Positions 52,193 through 62,994 of a stretch of DNA of 64,000 nucleotides are shown here, in pieces (position 1 is the stretch's first letter; each line of letters begins with the position of its first letter). The position numbers and the translations under genes were made by a program. Under the pieces are notes generated by a model. That model was given only the letters and a program-made list of their open reading frames with translations, ran no database searches and was not told the DNA's origin. Source of the stretch: Marthasterias glacialis (Eukaryota > Echinodermata > Asteroidea > Forcipulatida > Asteriidae); the NCBI GenBank assembly GCA_911728455.2, contig OU452219.1, positions 6,880,320 to 6,944,319 of the forward strand, read 5' to 3'.

Positions 52193-53799
52193 AAATTGAA
52201 ACTGTATTTAAGTAAAAGTCTAGTTATCAAAAACTTGTTGTCTAGGTATATGCATAATAATCTCATAATAATCAGTCGAAAACAGATTTATTTATTAAGT
52301 TCTCTGTTTTAGAAGGAAATGTTTCCCGAGGAGTATACTGTTGAACGATTATGTTAGTAGTGTTGAAGGCCTACTTCTTGTCTTTAAGTTGCCATACTAC
52401 TGTCCAGCTCTTATCATCCGTCTATAGCGATTTCTAAATTCAGACTGATCAGACGATGAATGCCACTCAACATAAGTTGGTCAATTTTAGGGCCAACATT
52501 TTGGATCAGGAGGAACATAAAATATGATTTTGCCTTTGAATTGTATTGTAGAACATGAATATTTAGTAGTTTTTTCCTGTGTCCACCAATTTGAATCACT
52601 AAATGTTTATTCGCTTCTGCTACATGGAAATCATTTGAACTCGAAACGGCAAAAGCGCGACGGCTTCCAGTTTTATAGATAACGATGAAGATGCATGAAC
52701 ACAATTTAAATCGAGGAGAGGATAAATATATAGAACCTTGTTTTATTACTCTTAATTGATGGTATAATTATTTCAATGCATTAGGGGCGTATCAAGGCAA
52801 CTTCGAAGACCTATTCACATCGAGAGGCCCTCAAAAACTAAGGACGACTGAAGAAGAAGAAAAAGAATGGGAAAAAACGAGGGAAAAAAAATCAAGAAAA
52901 AGAAAACACATAAACTTATTACATACGTAAAGGTAGAAAACATGATTGGTAAAGCTGATAGTGCAGTGTTCTTACTTTGCGTTATTCAATGTATACATGA
53001 AGCAACAAACCTGTGAAGATTTGGGCTCAATCTGTCCTCTGAGTCAGGAGAAAACAGTCAAAAACTGTGCACACTTTTCAGCATGTAGCCTAAAAACATT
53101 GTCCGAATTCGACTGTTACAACCGAGGGTCTTCAAATTCTATTTTCTCAACTTTATCAGTTTTTCAGACAGAACTATTTCTGTAGAAGATCGGTACTGGT
53201 ACAAACTTCAAAATCAGTAAGCTGTCAGACTGATACTAAATAAATAAAAAATTGATGACTACCAATCATGTATACAATATTTATTATAGGCTTTACTTAA
53301 AAACAGCAACCGTATTCACCAACGGTGTCGTTGCAGCCAACGGCCTTAGCCGTAGCCGAAGTCGCTTGATTCCGACACTGCCTCAGTATCTGCTTTTATT
53401 TACGTCACCATGGGAACGGCCTTCGGAGAATTGGGTTGATGAATTCTGGTTTCCGGTGAGAATACATTATTTACACCCGATACCCCTCATTTGCCTCAAT
53501 AGTAAGCGGAACGAAGGGACACGGAGCCCTCGTTCATAAGCGACACAGATTATAATCCCATAACCTAGATTACTCTTGTTCTTAATAACGTCAGTCAGTA
53601 TAATCTGGGTTGCCAACAGCATCCCCGGATGTAATGACTGACGTTATTTAAGAACACGAGAACACTCAGTGTTACTTTGTTCCGCTCACTGCATGAGGAG
53701 AATCGGGTGTTATTTAACCGATTTCGTTGCCAGACACATGTTATACTCCGTTTCCTTGTACGATTGTGCGACTATGGATTTCAGTAGCAGCGGCGAAAC

Positions 53800-54120
53800 T
53801 ATAGGGAAAAAATTTAGAGGGTGGGGGGGGGGGGGGGCACAAGGGGTAGGCCTACACCATTTTTCCAAGGGGGGCACTTCTGGCCAATTAAAAAGTTCAC
53901 TGTTCATAAACAAACCCCTTTTCAGCGCTCTTCTTGCTGGTTACCATTATTTTGTTACAAGATAATCTGACATGGAGGTAAACATGTAAATAGAAAAATT
54001 GTTTACAAAAATTCATTGAAATTTACTACATAAAAACTTACAAAATGTATTATTTTACTCTGGTAATTTTTAATCTCAAAAGTCCAGATTTCAAATGGGG
54101 GTCTACTGGTCGCCATTTTG
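53800..54120. repeat. G-rich repeat, copy 1
   Basis: A 14-base G run and GGCACAAGG, then ACTTCTGGCCAATTAAAA, CCCCTTTTCAGCGCTCTTCT and a right end near CCAGATTTCAAATGGGGG. It is collinear with 54778-55105. Confidence 0.75.
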
Positions 54121-54777
54121 CCATATGCACGAGGCCCGTGATACCAATACGCCACGCCCGCAATTATACAGCAGGACACGAATAAGGTGGAGCTCTTTGT
54201 CGTCCGGGGCTCTATTTTACGGTTGTCGGTACAAATTAACGGCTTCGGTATGGCCGAATTTATTTTAATAAAAAAAGAAAAATTATTATAAATAAATAAT
54301 TAAATAAATATAAAAACATAAGGGCTCACTTAATTACGAAATTTTCAGAGGCTGGTTGGATAGTGTATTTTTATCGAAAACTTCAGAGGATGAACATGAA
54401 TGTTAGTTAAAAAATTGTTTTGTAATTGTACTTGTAACAGTTATCCTGTCTGTAATTATTATTTTGATCCTTGTCTCTTTCTTCCTCAACGACGAGATTC
54501 GTTTCGGAGGAAGTAAACCGCCGATTATTGATCGTAAACCTCTCTGTCAAAATACACCTCATTCCCTAAAAAATAATCACACAGATCGGACACAGATTGA
54601 CGTGACCTTGATTTCAAATGTAATTTTTTTTTCACAATCACCTTAAACTCAAGAAGTTGGGTAAAACATACAACAGCCTGCATTTAGAAAGGAGGCTAAA
54701 GCTATGCACAATTTAATATTTACTGCTAATCTAATACTGTGTTAATGACAACCCGCCCGCCTATGGTAACATTTTAG

Positions 54778-55105
54778 CGTACTAGGGTAACATTTTAGGG
54801 GGACACAAGGTGGGGGGGGGGGGGCGGGCAACATTTTTCCTAGGGGGGCACTTTTGGCAAATTAAAACTGTTTTTTTCCTAAACAAGCCCCTTTTCAGCG
54901 CTCTTCTGACGCGTTGAGGTAATACAAAGTACATTCGGTGTGTAAATAATAAAACAACTAGTTTTAAAAACAATGAAATTACTACATAATAGCTAGATAA
55001 TATCAAAATTCCAGATTTCAAATGGGGGCACCCGGGGGTGGAGGGGTGGGGGCACGGACGTCAGTAAGGGGACACGTGCCTTCCTCCCTTAGTTACGCCA
55101 CTGCC
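54778..55105. repeat. G-rich hAT-like repeat, copy 2
   Basis: It shares AGGGGGGCACTT, CCCCTTTTCAGCGCTCTTCT and CCAGATTTCAAATGGGGG in order with copy 1. The right end is CTTAGTTACGCCACTGCCG, the complement of the CAGTGGCGTAACTAAG end at 40871. Confidence 0.8.
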
Positions 55106-55294
55106 GAACGCAAAGCTCAATAGACTGTTCCGGCCTGTCAATCAAACTGTGTGCATTGACCAACTGGATTGCGCCTTTTGGTCATGTGGCCTCGTTCAAA
55201 CTCGGTCACACGTGCAACGTAAACGCACACAAACTAAGATTTGTGGGCGGGGCTTGTTGCCGAAGCCGGAACGGTCTATATGCCACAGTCACCT

Positions 55295-55430
55295 TGCCAC
55301 CTGGGCCCAATTTCATGCCTCTTCTTACCGCGGAATTCTGCGTTTACGCCCCATAGAGTTACATCCTTTACATGTGCTGTGAGCGCAAACTTACGCTGTA
55401 GGCAGAACCATGAAATTAGACCCCCGGCCT
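55295..55430. repeat. GGGCCCAATTTCATG-ended foldback repeat
   Basis: TGGGCCCAATTTCATGCCTC at the left mirrors AACCATGAAATTAGACCCCC at the right. The inner TTCTGCGTTTACGC and GCGCAAACTTACGC also pair. Confidence 0.7.
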
Positions 55431-56102
55431 GTAGCACCACAGCTCGCAGCCTTCTTCACCCAAAACCCTATAGTTGCCTGCCTCGCGCACACATCGACAG
55501 TAATCTGCGGGTCGTAGTATAGTAGCCTATATGCTCTGACTGATCGTCTGGTGTTCCTAACATTGCAATCGCCTGCTCCGCGTACAAAGCTTAATGACGC
55601 TGCCTAAACTAGCAAACGAGTGATATACGGGGCAAACCCTTGCACTACTCCGATCAAGCTTGAAATGATCATAAGCACAAACTAAACACATCTCGCTTCC
55701 ACACTTGATTATCGCATGCTCTGACTGGCTATATAACGCTCAGAATTAAAGCTAGATAATTATGGAAAATTAAAGGGGCTCTGTCGTTCATGATTATAAC
55801 ACTTTATGTAATAGGCCAGTAATTGCGCGCGCATACTGTTACTTACGTCACAGTTTAACAAAAACGGCACCCTTTGTGATTGGACTGCAAGCGCGAGCGT
55901 GTGAAGCATCTGGGTGGGAGTTTATCTTTCCAGTCATAGCCACAGGCCTGCTATAATCATGACGACCCAGCCCCTTTAACTCTTCAAAATGCTGTAAAAA
56001 TCCAGCTCGTAAATGTAAGAAAAATTAAGCTCTCTCCAAAAGCAGCAGCTTTTATCACGCTTTCTCGACTGCAACTTGCACGCCCAACAGCGCAGGAAAT
56101 CT

Positions 56103-56412
56103 TAACACCCGTTTTAGACTGGCGCTCTAGCGTCGCGCCGAACCAAAGTATTGAATTAGGTACATGAAAAGTTCAACATCTGAAATAATTAGGAGCGACT
56201 GGACGCGCTAGAAGTCGAAAGATCGACTGTTGCAGCCCGACTCTGGAGCGTCTTGGTTCAGACGTCGATCTTGCCATAAGCCGAACCTAATGCAAATTTA
56301 TGTTAATTAAGTTCGCCTGTCTGAAATTTCTGAAAGTGAAATCTAGAGTCGCTCCTAATTTTTTTATTTGGTTTGGCGCGCGCGACTCTGGAGCGCCAGT
56401 CTAAACGGGTGT
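56103..56412. repeat. 310-bp MITE with GTTTAGACTGGCGCTC ends
   Basis: ACACCCGTTTTAGACTGGCG at the left mirrors CGCCAGTCTAAACGGGTGTT at the right, with terminal repeats of about 55 bases. Only the right end is present in the duplicate near 62995-63055. Confidence 0.85.
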
Positions 56413-57359
56413 TTCATAAACTTTAAATAACTTCTACAGGATGCGAACAACAGCCAAACTAAACTACAACTTGCGAACAATAAGGTGGGTTTGCCAACGG
56501 CTGGGAAAGAGTTATAAATATAGGCGTACGGGCCAGGGAGGCGGGGGCAGTTGCCCCTAAGTTCGGGCAAAACAGTGTGGACAATTCGGGCAAAGCAAGA
56601 AGAAGAAAAATAAAAAAGACATGTTCTAACAAATTGGTGGTTGTTTCTTTTATAATTATGTGTACAATTTCGAGCCAATCAACCAAAGAGTCACCATACG
56701 CCTATGATTATCGACTCCTTAATTAAGAAAATGAGGGTACTATCGTCATTCACATTACATCTGCTTAACAGCTCCCTGAATTTGCCCCGACTCACAACGA
56801 CTGCGTTTTGATTACTTATTTCCTTTCTCAACAAAGCCTATTTACATATTTCACGAAACAACCCACGTCTTCTATCGCTTATTTGGTCGTGTGATGGTAT
56901 AAAATTGCCCCAACTTCTTCATTATTGCTTACAACCTAACAGTTCAAAACGAAGAGCGATGGCATTGTGCCATTCAAGAGGTACGATGCGAACATTGATT
57001 GTTAGGATGGGTTCGTAGAAGCAGCTCTCCACGATGCCTAATTTATTGATGTTACCGTCAAAAACCTGTTGTTTAAAAGACAAAACATGAATCCTCAAAC
57101 AGATTCAACATGCCAAACACAATATCGTTTGTCATTTCAACAAGTTCAATTAAAACAGAGTCGTGCCATGCAGTTTGTATAACAAATCACAATGTAACAG
57201 AGCCTAAGTATGTTATTAAGCTTTAGGACAAGTGATTTGGACCATTGTGTCCAGACCATTGTGTCTGGCAGTCAGTGTCCAATCAATGTGCACGACCCAT
57301 TGTATCCGACAATCATTGCCGAACTAATGTGTCCAACCCATTGTGTCCAACAAACAAAA
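56345..57359. repeat. Segmental duplication, copy 1
   Basis: It is collinear with 62995-64000 (offset 6641 over most of its length), with only scattered substitutions and a few small indels near the left end. It covers the last coding exon of the discoidin gene, its 3' flank and part of intron 3. The left limit falls inside the MITE right arm. Confidence 0.92.
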
Positions 57360-60300
57360 TTTGTCCAATCGATGTGTGCGACAATCAGTGTCGAACCAGT
57401 GTTTTCGACAATCAATGGCAATCTTCAGTATAGATATTTATTTGAATGGGGTTTTGGAAGAAAGCAGGTAATTTTGGTTAATGTCGCTTTCTTATGCTAT
57501 TATCAAACAAATCAAAACAGTTTACGTTGTTTTAATGCGGTTTCTATCTTTATTGTGACTTCAATTCAGCATGGTCACAATAACGCGTAGCATTTTAGTT
57601 GCTTTGATAATTCATATCATCTTTAGACACTGAATGATCAAAATCAAGACAAAACTGGATGTATTACGAGTCTTTTTAAGTTACCTGAGTTTGTCCAAGT
57701 TGGTCTTTCACATCATCGAGGGATGTTTGTGAGGGCGGTTGATACTGCACTTTGTACTTAGTCACCCACTGGCCACTGTGATCTTGACGTCCTTGCATGA
57801 GTACGCCAGTGACGTAGGTCGGGCTGCCTAAATCCACCTGTATCCACTGGTTGGTGTCTTGTACTGCTGGCTGCCATGCTCCCATGGTAATCTCATCCGG
57901 TGGGATTTTGTTGAGGCGGCTACCTGCTGGTGTACTTATACCAGTGTAACCCCCTTGCGCTTGAAAGTTGCTCGAGGCGGTAATGTTCTCATCGGGGATG
58001 GAACCATCCTCAAGGCCCAGTCGATTCATACACGGGTCTAGGAGAGGAAACAAATAAACCTTGTTTAAAAAAACAATAACATCTTATCGCTTAATAATGA
58101 ACATAAGTGTAGCAGCTCTGTCAGATTTGACACTCCTGGTGTAGCTATTATGCTTAAAGACAGGTATGCTAAGTTCTTGAATCATAAGGCTCATCAATAT
58201 AGCACTATGCAAGGGTTTACAAGTTGATGTGGTACAATCTGTCGCCAACCGTGCCTTAAAACCCTGCGAGACAATTGTTCGCGAATTGCATTCGATAGGT
58301 GGTACGCTTTTATTTGCGTATTCAAATTAGTACGCTTAATATGCAAAAAAACTTTCTGTATTCTTCTTGCAGGTCCTTAGGAGACATCTGACATGCCCAA
58401 ATATCCACTCAAAAAACTGTGTGTATTGCTACCTGGTGTTACACTACGCGTACTACTGAAGGTCCCTTTGGGTGTAGTTAGCGTACCACTCATGAGCTAT
58501 ATGAGCAAAAACATGCGAAAATCGCACATAATCTGGGCCAGAAGTACGCAACCGAGTACGCGGGTCTGAATTGCCGCTTCGACCTGATGCGGAGTACTGT
58601 GGGAAAGCCTGTCCTGGCTCGACGGGGTCAAAGAATTTTTTAAAGCGCGCTACGCTAAAAAAAAACGCGCTCTCGCTGCAAATAAAAGCGTACCACCCAC
58701 TAGACGCAGAGTTTTAAACACCTGTCCAAACCCCGTCTCTTGACGATAATTGTACTGGCTACATGTATACTCTTACGTGCATTACACAACACATGTGACC
58801 TACGGCTTTACATGCCATCCGAAGGAAGAAGCAATAATGGTGTCTTGCAGGACACAAGTGTCATGACCGGGACTGTAAGCCACACTCTGCTGATCAGAAA
58901 CACCAGAGCTTGAGTCCAGTGCGCTAGACCAGCTCGGTAATGACACTCCACCATTGCGATTACCATTGGAACATGCACTGCAAAAACTGGAATGTTAATT
59001 TGATTCTCTTGGTATCTATATGTGACAACACCAACATGGTGTTAATTCTACTAACGATAAAGCAATGGGGATAACTAACACCATGTCGGTGTTGTCACAT
59101 ATAGATACCGCGAGAATCACTTTAACACCCCAGTTTTTGCAGTGTGTAAGCAAGGGGGCAAGCTCATTTTTGGGGCTATTTTCGTCAGAAGTTCCTTTTT
59201 TTTTATAACCAAGTGTTACTTTTACTTACCAATGGTTGTCTTAGCAGTTGATTCTTTGAGGTGTATTGAAGTAGACGTGTCCTTGAAAGCGGTAGATTCT
59301 TGAGGGTCCGGGGTACTTACTGCGTCCGACAGTGTAGAGTCTTGTGGTTTCTGAGTTGCTGTACGGTCTTGTGATCCTTGCGTAGTAGAGGCGGTCAACG
59401 TTGGAATGCCTTGTGGTTCTGTCGGACCCTTTAAAAAATGAAATCATTTCCAATGATAGACGGAGCCGTTAAATGTATTTTGTTCCCCTCAAATAACATG
59501 TCATACCTTCGATATATTAAAGACACGGAAAGTTTCGTGGAAATGAAAAACTTGCACACGTTGCCAAAAAAACAAACAAACAAACAAACAACCCAACAAA
59601 CAAACAAACAAACAAACAAACAACCCAACAAACAAACAAACAAACAAACAAACAAACAAACAAACAAACAAACAAAACGACGTAGCATCCATCAATGACC
59701 ACTTTACTCCTGATTGAAAAAAAAGGAAGACGACTCTGAAACTGTCGTTTCTCTTTGCTTCCCCATCGTATTATTATTAATAGTAAGAGTTATTTCCAGG
59801 TAATAAGGTCTAGCTGCTTGCTTTGTTTTACCCGAAACCATACTGTGGTGTTCGAGAAACAGCTAAACTTTTGTCAATTTCGGTTGGAAGTTAAGGGTAT
59901 ACAATTCCATTACGGGCATACATTCCAAGACGGGCGGATTTTGTATTCCCTTATTTTTGGCTCATAGGATCAACCCTTCTAATTTTACCAAGTGGTGAAA
60001 AAAGGAATCTTAAAAACAAGAACAATTCAGATGCGGACGAAGAAACTGAATTGTCTCCAAAACACGTATCTCGTTTATATTATACACTTCTTGTCTGAAA
60101 TCTCTCTGGACCAAAATAGACTTAAAGCCCAGCTCAACATTGGTAAACTGACTGTAAATGCGTCCATTCTTTGCTCAAATAAAGATGAATGGTATATAAT
60201 AAAACCAACATGTGAAAATTTCAGCTCATTTTGCTGTTTCATTTGCGAGAAAACGGTAAAAATGCTTTTGGCTTTATTGTATGCATTCTAAGGCAGGAAT

Positions 60301-60990
60301 TATTTTGGATCTTATTTCATTTATTATTCTAAAACGATAACACTTCAGGTATAAATATTTCAAGGAAAGATTTCTATACAATTGTTTTCTTTATACCATG
60401 TAAGGTATTATGTAAATCTGTGAACATTTATGTTTTTCTTGTTACCAATGTTGAGCTGGGATTTTCAGACAAGCAGTAGACCTATGACGTAATCGCACAG
60501 CATAGGCCTAATAATTGTGTTTCAAAACGGACACGAGTCTACGAAAGTACACATCATCTATCACATTTTTAGAAGACAATATCTCAAAATCAACACTTGC
60601 CTTGCTTGCTGTTATTTTGCTTGTGGACATGTTAAGTGATTGATGTAGGCTGTAATAGGACAGATGCGTACTCGGTTGTACATTGTCACCGACTTGTTCT
60701 CTTGTGGCGTTGTTCATCTGACAGACTCGATTGATGTGATCGTAGTTGAACGAGAAACATCGTTGATGTCTGAGACACCGAGCTGAACACCTGACGGCAG
60801 AGATGCCTGAGATATTCATGAAGGACTGGCCAAGTAGGGCGTGATGCTCCACTGCCTGGTATGAGGCTGTTCGATGAAGACCACTCACAGTAGACAATGA
60901 GACTTCATGAAGCAGATTTAAATTGAAACTATACATAATAAAAATTGTTTGGTACAGAAGAAGTTCGCTCGAAAAAACTCGCATCATCAT
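56922..60990 (-). CDS. PAN/apple-like plus F5/8C (discoidin) domain protein, 361 aa
   Basis: I predict a secreted or surface protein. Exons in transcript order: 60990-60601, 59428-59230, 58037-57685, 57065-56922, total 1086 nt in one frame. Exon 1 encodes a hydrophobic N-terminus (MMMRVFSSELLLYQTIFIMY, possibly a weak signal peptide) and a PAN-like domain with VRCSARCLRHQRCFSFNYDH. Exon 2 is a Thr/Ser/Pro-rich, mucin-like linker. Exons 3-4 form a complete discoidin domain, from DPCMNRLG through QVDLGSPTYVTGVLMQGRQD and WVTKYKVQYQ to FELLGC, with the usual terminal cysteines, then KQ and stop. The first intron appears to use a GC-AG donor (AAG|GCAAGT); the others are GT-AG. The signal exon might instead lie further upstream. 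Ligand unknown. Confidence 0.8.
57236..57420. repeat. CATTGTGTCC-type degenerate tandem repeat
   Basis: Words such as CCATTGTGTCC, CAATCAGTGTCGAACC and CAATGTGTCCAAC alternate about every 20-30 bases inside intron 3. It is also present in the duplicate at 63877-64000. Confidence 0.75.
58165..58940 (-). mobile_element. tRNA-Leu-type SINE split by a TTAA-flanked element
   Basis: SINE tail and body occupy 58165-58255, and body and head 58718-58940 (GTGACCTACGGCTTTACATG, CAGAAACACCAGAGCTTGAG). Between them, 58256-58717 is flanked by TTAA on both sides and has inverted ends AACCCTGCG and CGCAGAGTT. A second inverted pair lies further in, GGTGGTACGCTTTTATTTGC and its complement near 58678-58698. 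It lies in intron 2 of the PAN-discoidin gene. Confidence 0.75.
58976..59144. repeat. Palindromic MITE with CACTGCAAAAACTGG ends
   Basis: CACTGCAAAAACTGGAATGT at the left mirrors ACCCCAGTTTTTGCAGTG at the right. TATCTATATGTGACAACACC and its inverse GGTGTTGTCACATATAGATA pair inside. It lies in intron 2 of the PAN-discoidin gene. Confidence 0.9.
59566..59676. repeat. AAAC tetranucleotide microsatellite
   Basis: About 27 copies of AAAC with AACCC interruptions at three places. The Cys-Leu-Phe-Val open frames on the other strand are artefacts of it. Confidence 0.95.
60128..60462. repeat. Repeat with CCAGCTCAACATTGGTAA ends
   Basis: CCCAGCTCAACATTGGTAAA at 60127 mirrors TTACCAATGTTGAGCTGGGA at 60443. 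The right side resembles, inverted, the sequence at 35305-35350 and 12360-12400. It lies just downstream (in the plus direction) of the linker exon, in intron 1. Confidence 0.7.
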
Positions 60991-62994
60991 TTTGTACTTG
61001 AAATATGTAATATAAAAGCTCTGTCAACACTAACTGACGTAGGCCTACCGTGGAGCTATACCTGACGATCATCAAAGGAAAGTATGAACATTTACGTAGG
61101 AGCAGTTAGATTGTTAAAAATACTATATTGTTACAGAAATAGCCTATTGTTACAGCCCGCCTTGGTTTCGCGAATGCCTGTTCGAATAAGGTCCATTGAG
61201 TTCGTATGATTAACCGAACGTTCCATGGATAACAAAGTAGGCATGTTATTGCCGCACTCGTACTTCTGTCGAGGTCAAGTTTGTGTATAAGATGACCCTG
61301 GAAGAGCCTGGCTAAAAATTATAATTGTCTTGCATAAAAGGAACCCAAATGACTGAAATGTAATAAATCAATACTTAAGGTGATACCATTAATCTTTGAG
61401 GTAAGTGATAAAGTTAGGATGGTACAAAATAAAAGGGGAACTTTCCGAATGATAAAAGGAGGGGAATTTGTTCAACATCAAGAGAAGGTCATGTCCGACG
61501 AGATTGGGAATGACTTGGGGTGTGACACTGATGGCCCAGTACCGGCCTATGCTCTCGAGTCTGTAATTCCGGCATGCATATGCCCCTAGTTTTTATTTTA
61601 CCTTGTCTCATACTTTTTTCGTTACAGTAAACAAAAACCCAAAATCAGGACCGGGTGTATTATTTAATCGAGTTCAGTGGATCATTGTGTCTCCCCTACC
61701 TATTTTTTTTAAGTACTCGACCGATTTGAACTTATAACTGTTCATCTCATCCTAAATAACTACCCTCACATCAGATCGGGTTAAAAGAGGGTGGCCAGTG
61801 AGGGCGCTAGCCGTGAAAGTTGCGACAACTTGCGATTAGAAGCCATTTCGATATATATAATATAAAAAAAACACGCATGTGTGCACACAGGGTGCCAGAC
61901 TAGACTGGACATTGGGTTGTGCTACATTTGGACCAAAAATGGCGTCCAGTAACCACGTGGCCAAAGAAAGCTGGTCCCTACCTGTCGCAACTCTCTCAGA
62001 ACACAGCTCTTGTGCAAATCAGCAAAAAAATCATACAAATTAATATAGATTTTCCTGGGCAATCAACAAAGATCCATTCAAGTTGATACCCGGGTCATTC
62101 AATTTTGCTTGAAAATTAATCCTCGGGTACATCAGCATTCAACGGTTAAAAAGAGTCATTCAATTTCGACAAATAAAAGCATTCAATTTAAAATGGTTGC
62201 CTAGTTCATTCAATTTCGTCAAAGCCAGCAGCAACGGGCTGGTCGACTCTTCATGTTTGTCAACTGGCAAACATTTTAGAAATGTTTGCATTCAATTTTG
62301 TTTCTTCGGTATGCGCTTTTTGGTTAGTATAAAGATAGGATGTTATTATGATAGGATGTTATTATAAGATAGGATATTATTATATTTTCCATTCAACTCG
62401 GCTTCGCCTCGTTGAACGGAACAATCCATCTTTCAACTCATGAAAACATTCTCACCATTACACTCATAAACATTCATTTGTTTGTATACCATCACAACTG
62501 TAGTACCCTACGAACGCCCATTTGAGCGGTTGCCGAATTTCGCAAACGTTGCAAACGCCTTTTGAGCCCAACGCGTTCCGGTTTGTGATGTGTGCGTAAG
62601 CTGGGAAGTTTGCATTGTTCGCCAGAGTTTCGCAAACGTTGCAAACGTCCCAGAGTGGAACGCATCCCTGCCACTACTGCCACTTTACAAAATAATTATT
62701 CTGTTTCAAGTTTAAATAGTTAAGAATAGCTTTTCAGGTCAAAGGCTCTTCATCAATGTATTAAATTTAGGGGCCATTCAAAAAAATCAATATCTAAAAA
62801 TCTTCGAAATTGTTTTGACCCCAACTTAGGCCTAAGTGTTATTTAGAATAAACAAACAAGCAGTTTGAATTTAGAGGATATAGTATGATGAATTGATTCA
62901 CTATTTGGATAGGTTTGGTTGGCTGGCTAAAAACAAGAACAAATGGCATGATATTGTGATTTATTTATCATCGTAATTTTGCACTGGTATGCAT
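60991..62994. other. Upstream flank of the PAN-discoidin gene
   Basis: No gene is recognised. It includes a short TATTAT-type tandem near 62335-62380 (GATAGGATGTTATTAT, about three copies) and scattered CATTCAATTT words between 62090 and 62300. The 20-mer TTTCGCAAACGTTGCAAACG occurs twice (about 62536 and 62630). Confidence 0.5.

Larger units (their letters stand above)
51395..56921. other. Gene-poor interval upstream of OST-alpha B
   Basis: I see no credible gene in this 5.5 kb. It holds a tRNA-like foldback (52139-52192), two G-rich hAT-like repeats (53800-54120, 54778-55105), a diverged GGGCCC-ended MITE (55295-55430) and a MITE at 56103-56412. The 3' flank of the discoidin gene begins the duplicated block. 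Open frames of 60-100 codons here have no recognisable family. Confidence 0.6.

Noticed and set aside
57210..57590. 126-codon plus-strand frame
   Set aside because: It runs through the CATTGTGTCC tandem repeat antisense to an intron of the discoidin gene.
59431..59702. Cys-Leu-Phe-Val and Lys-Gln-Thr-Asn repeat proteins
   Set aside because: They are translations of the AAAC microsatellite on either strand.
59992..60291. 99-codon plus-strand frame
   Set aside because: AT-rich, no family, lies in intron 1 of the opposite-strand gene and overlaps a repeat end.
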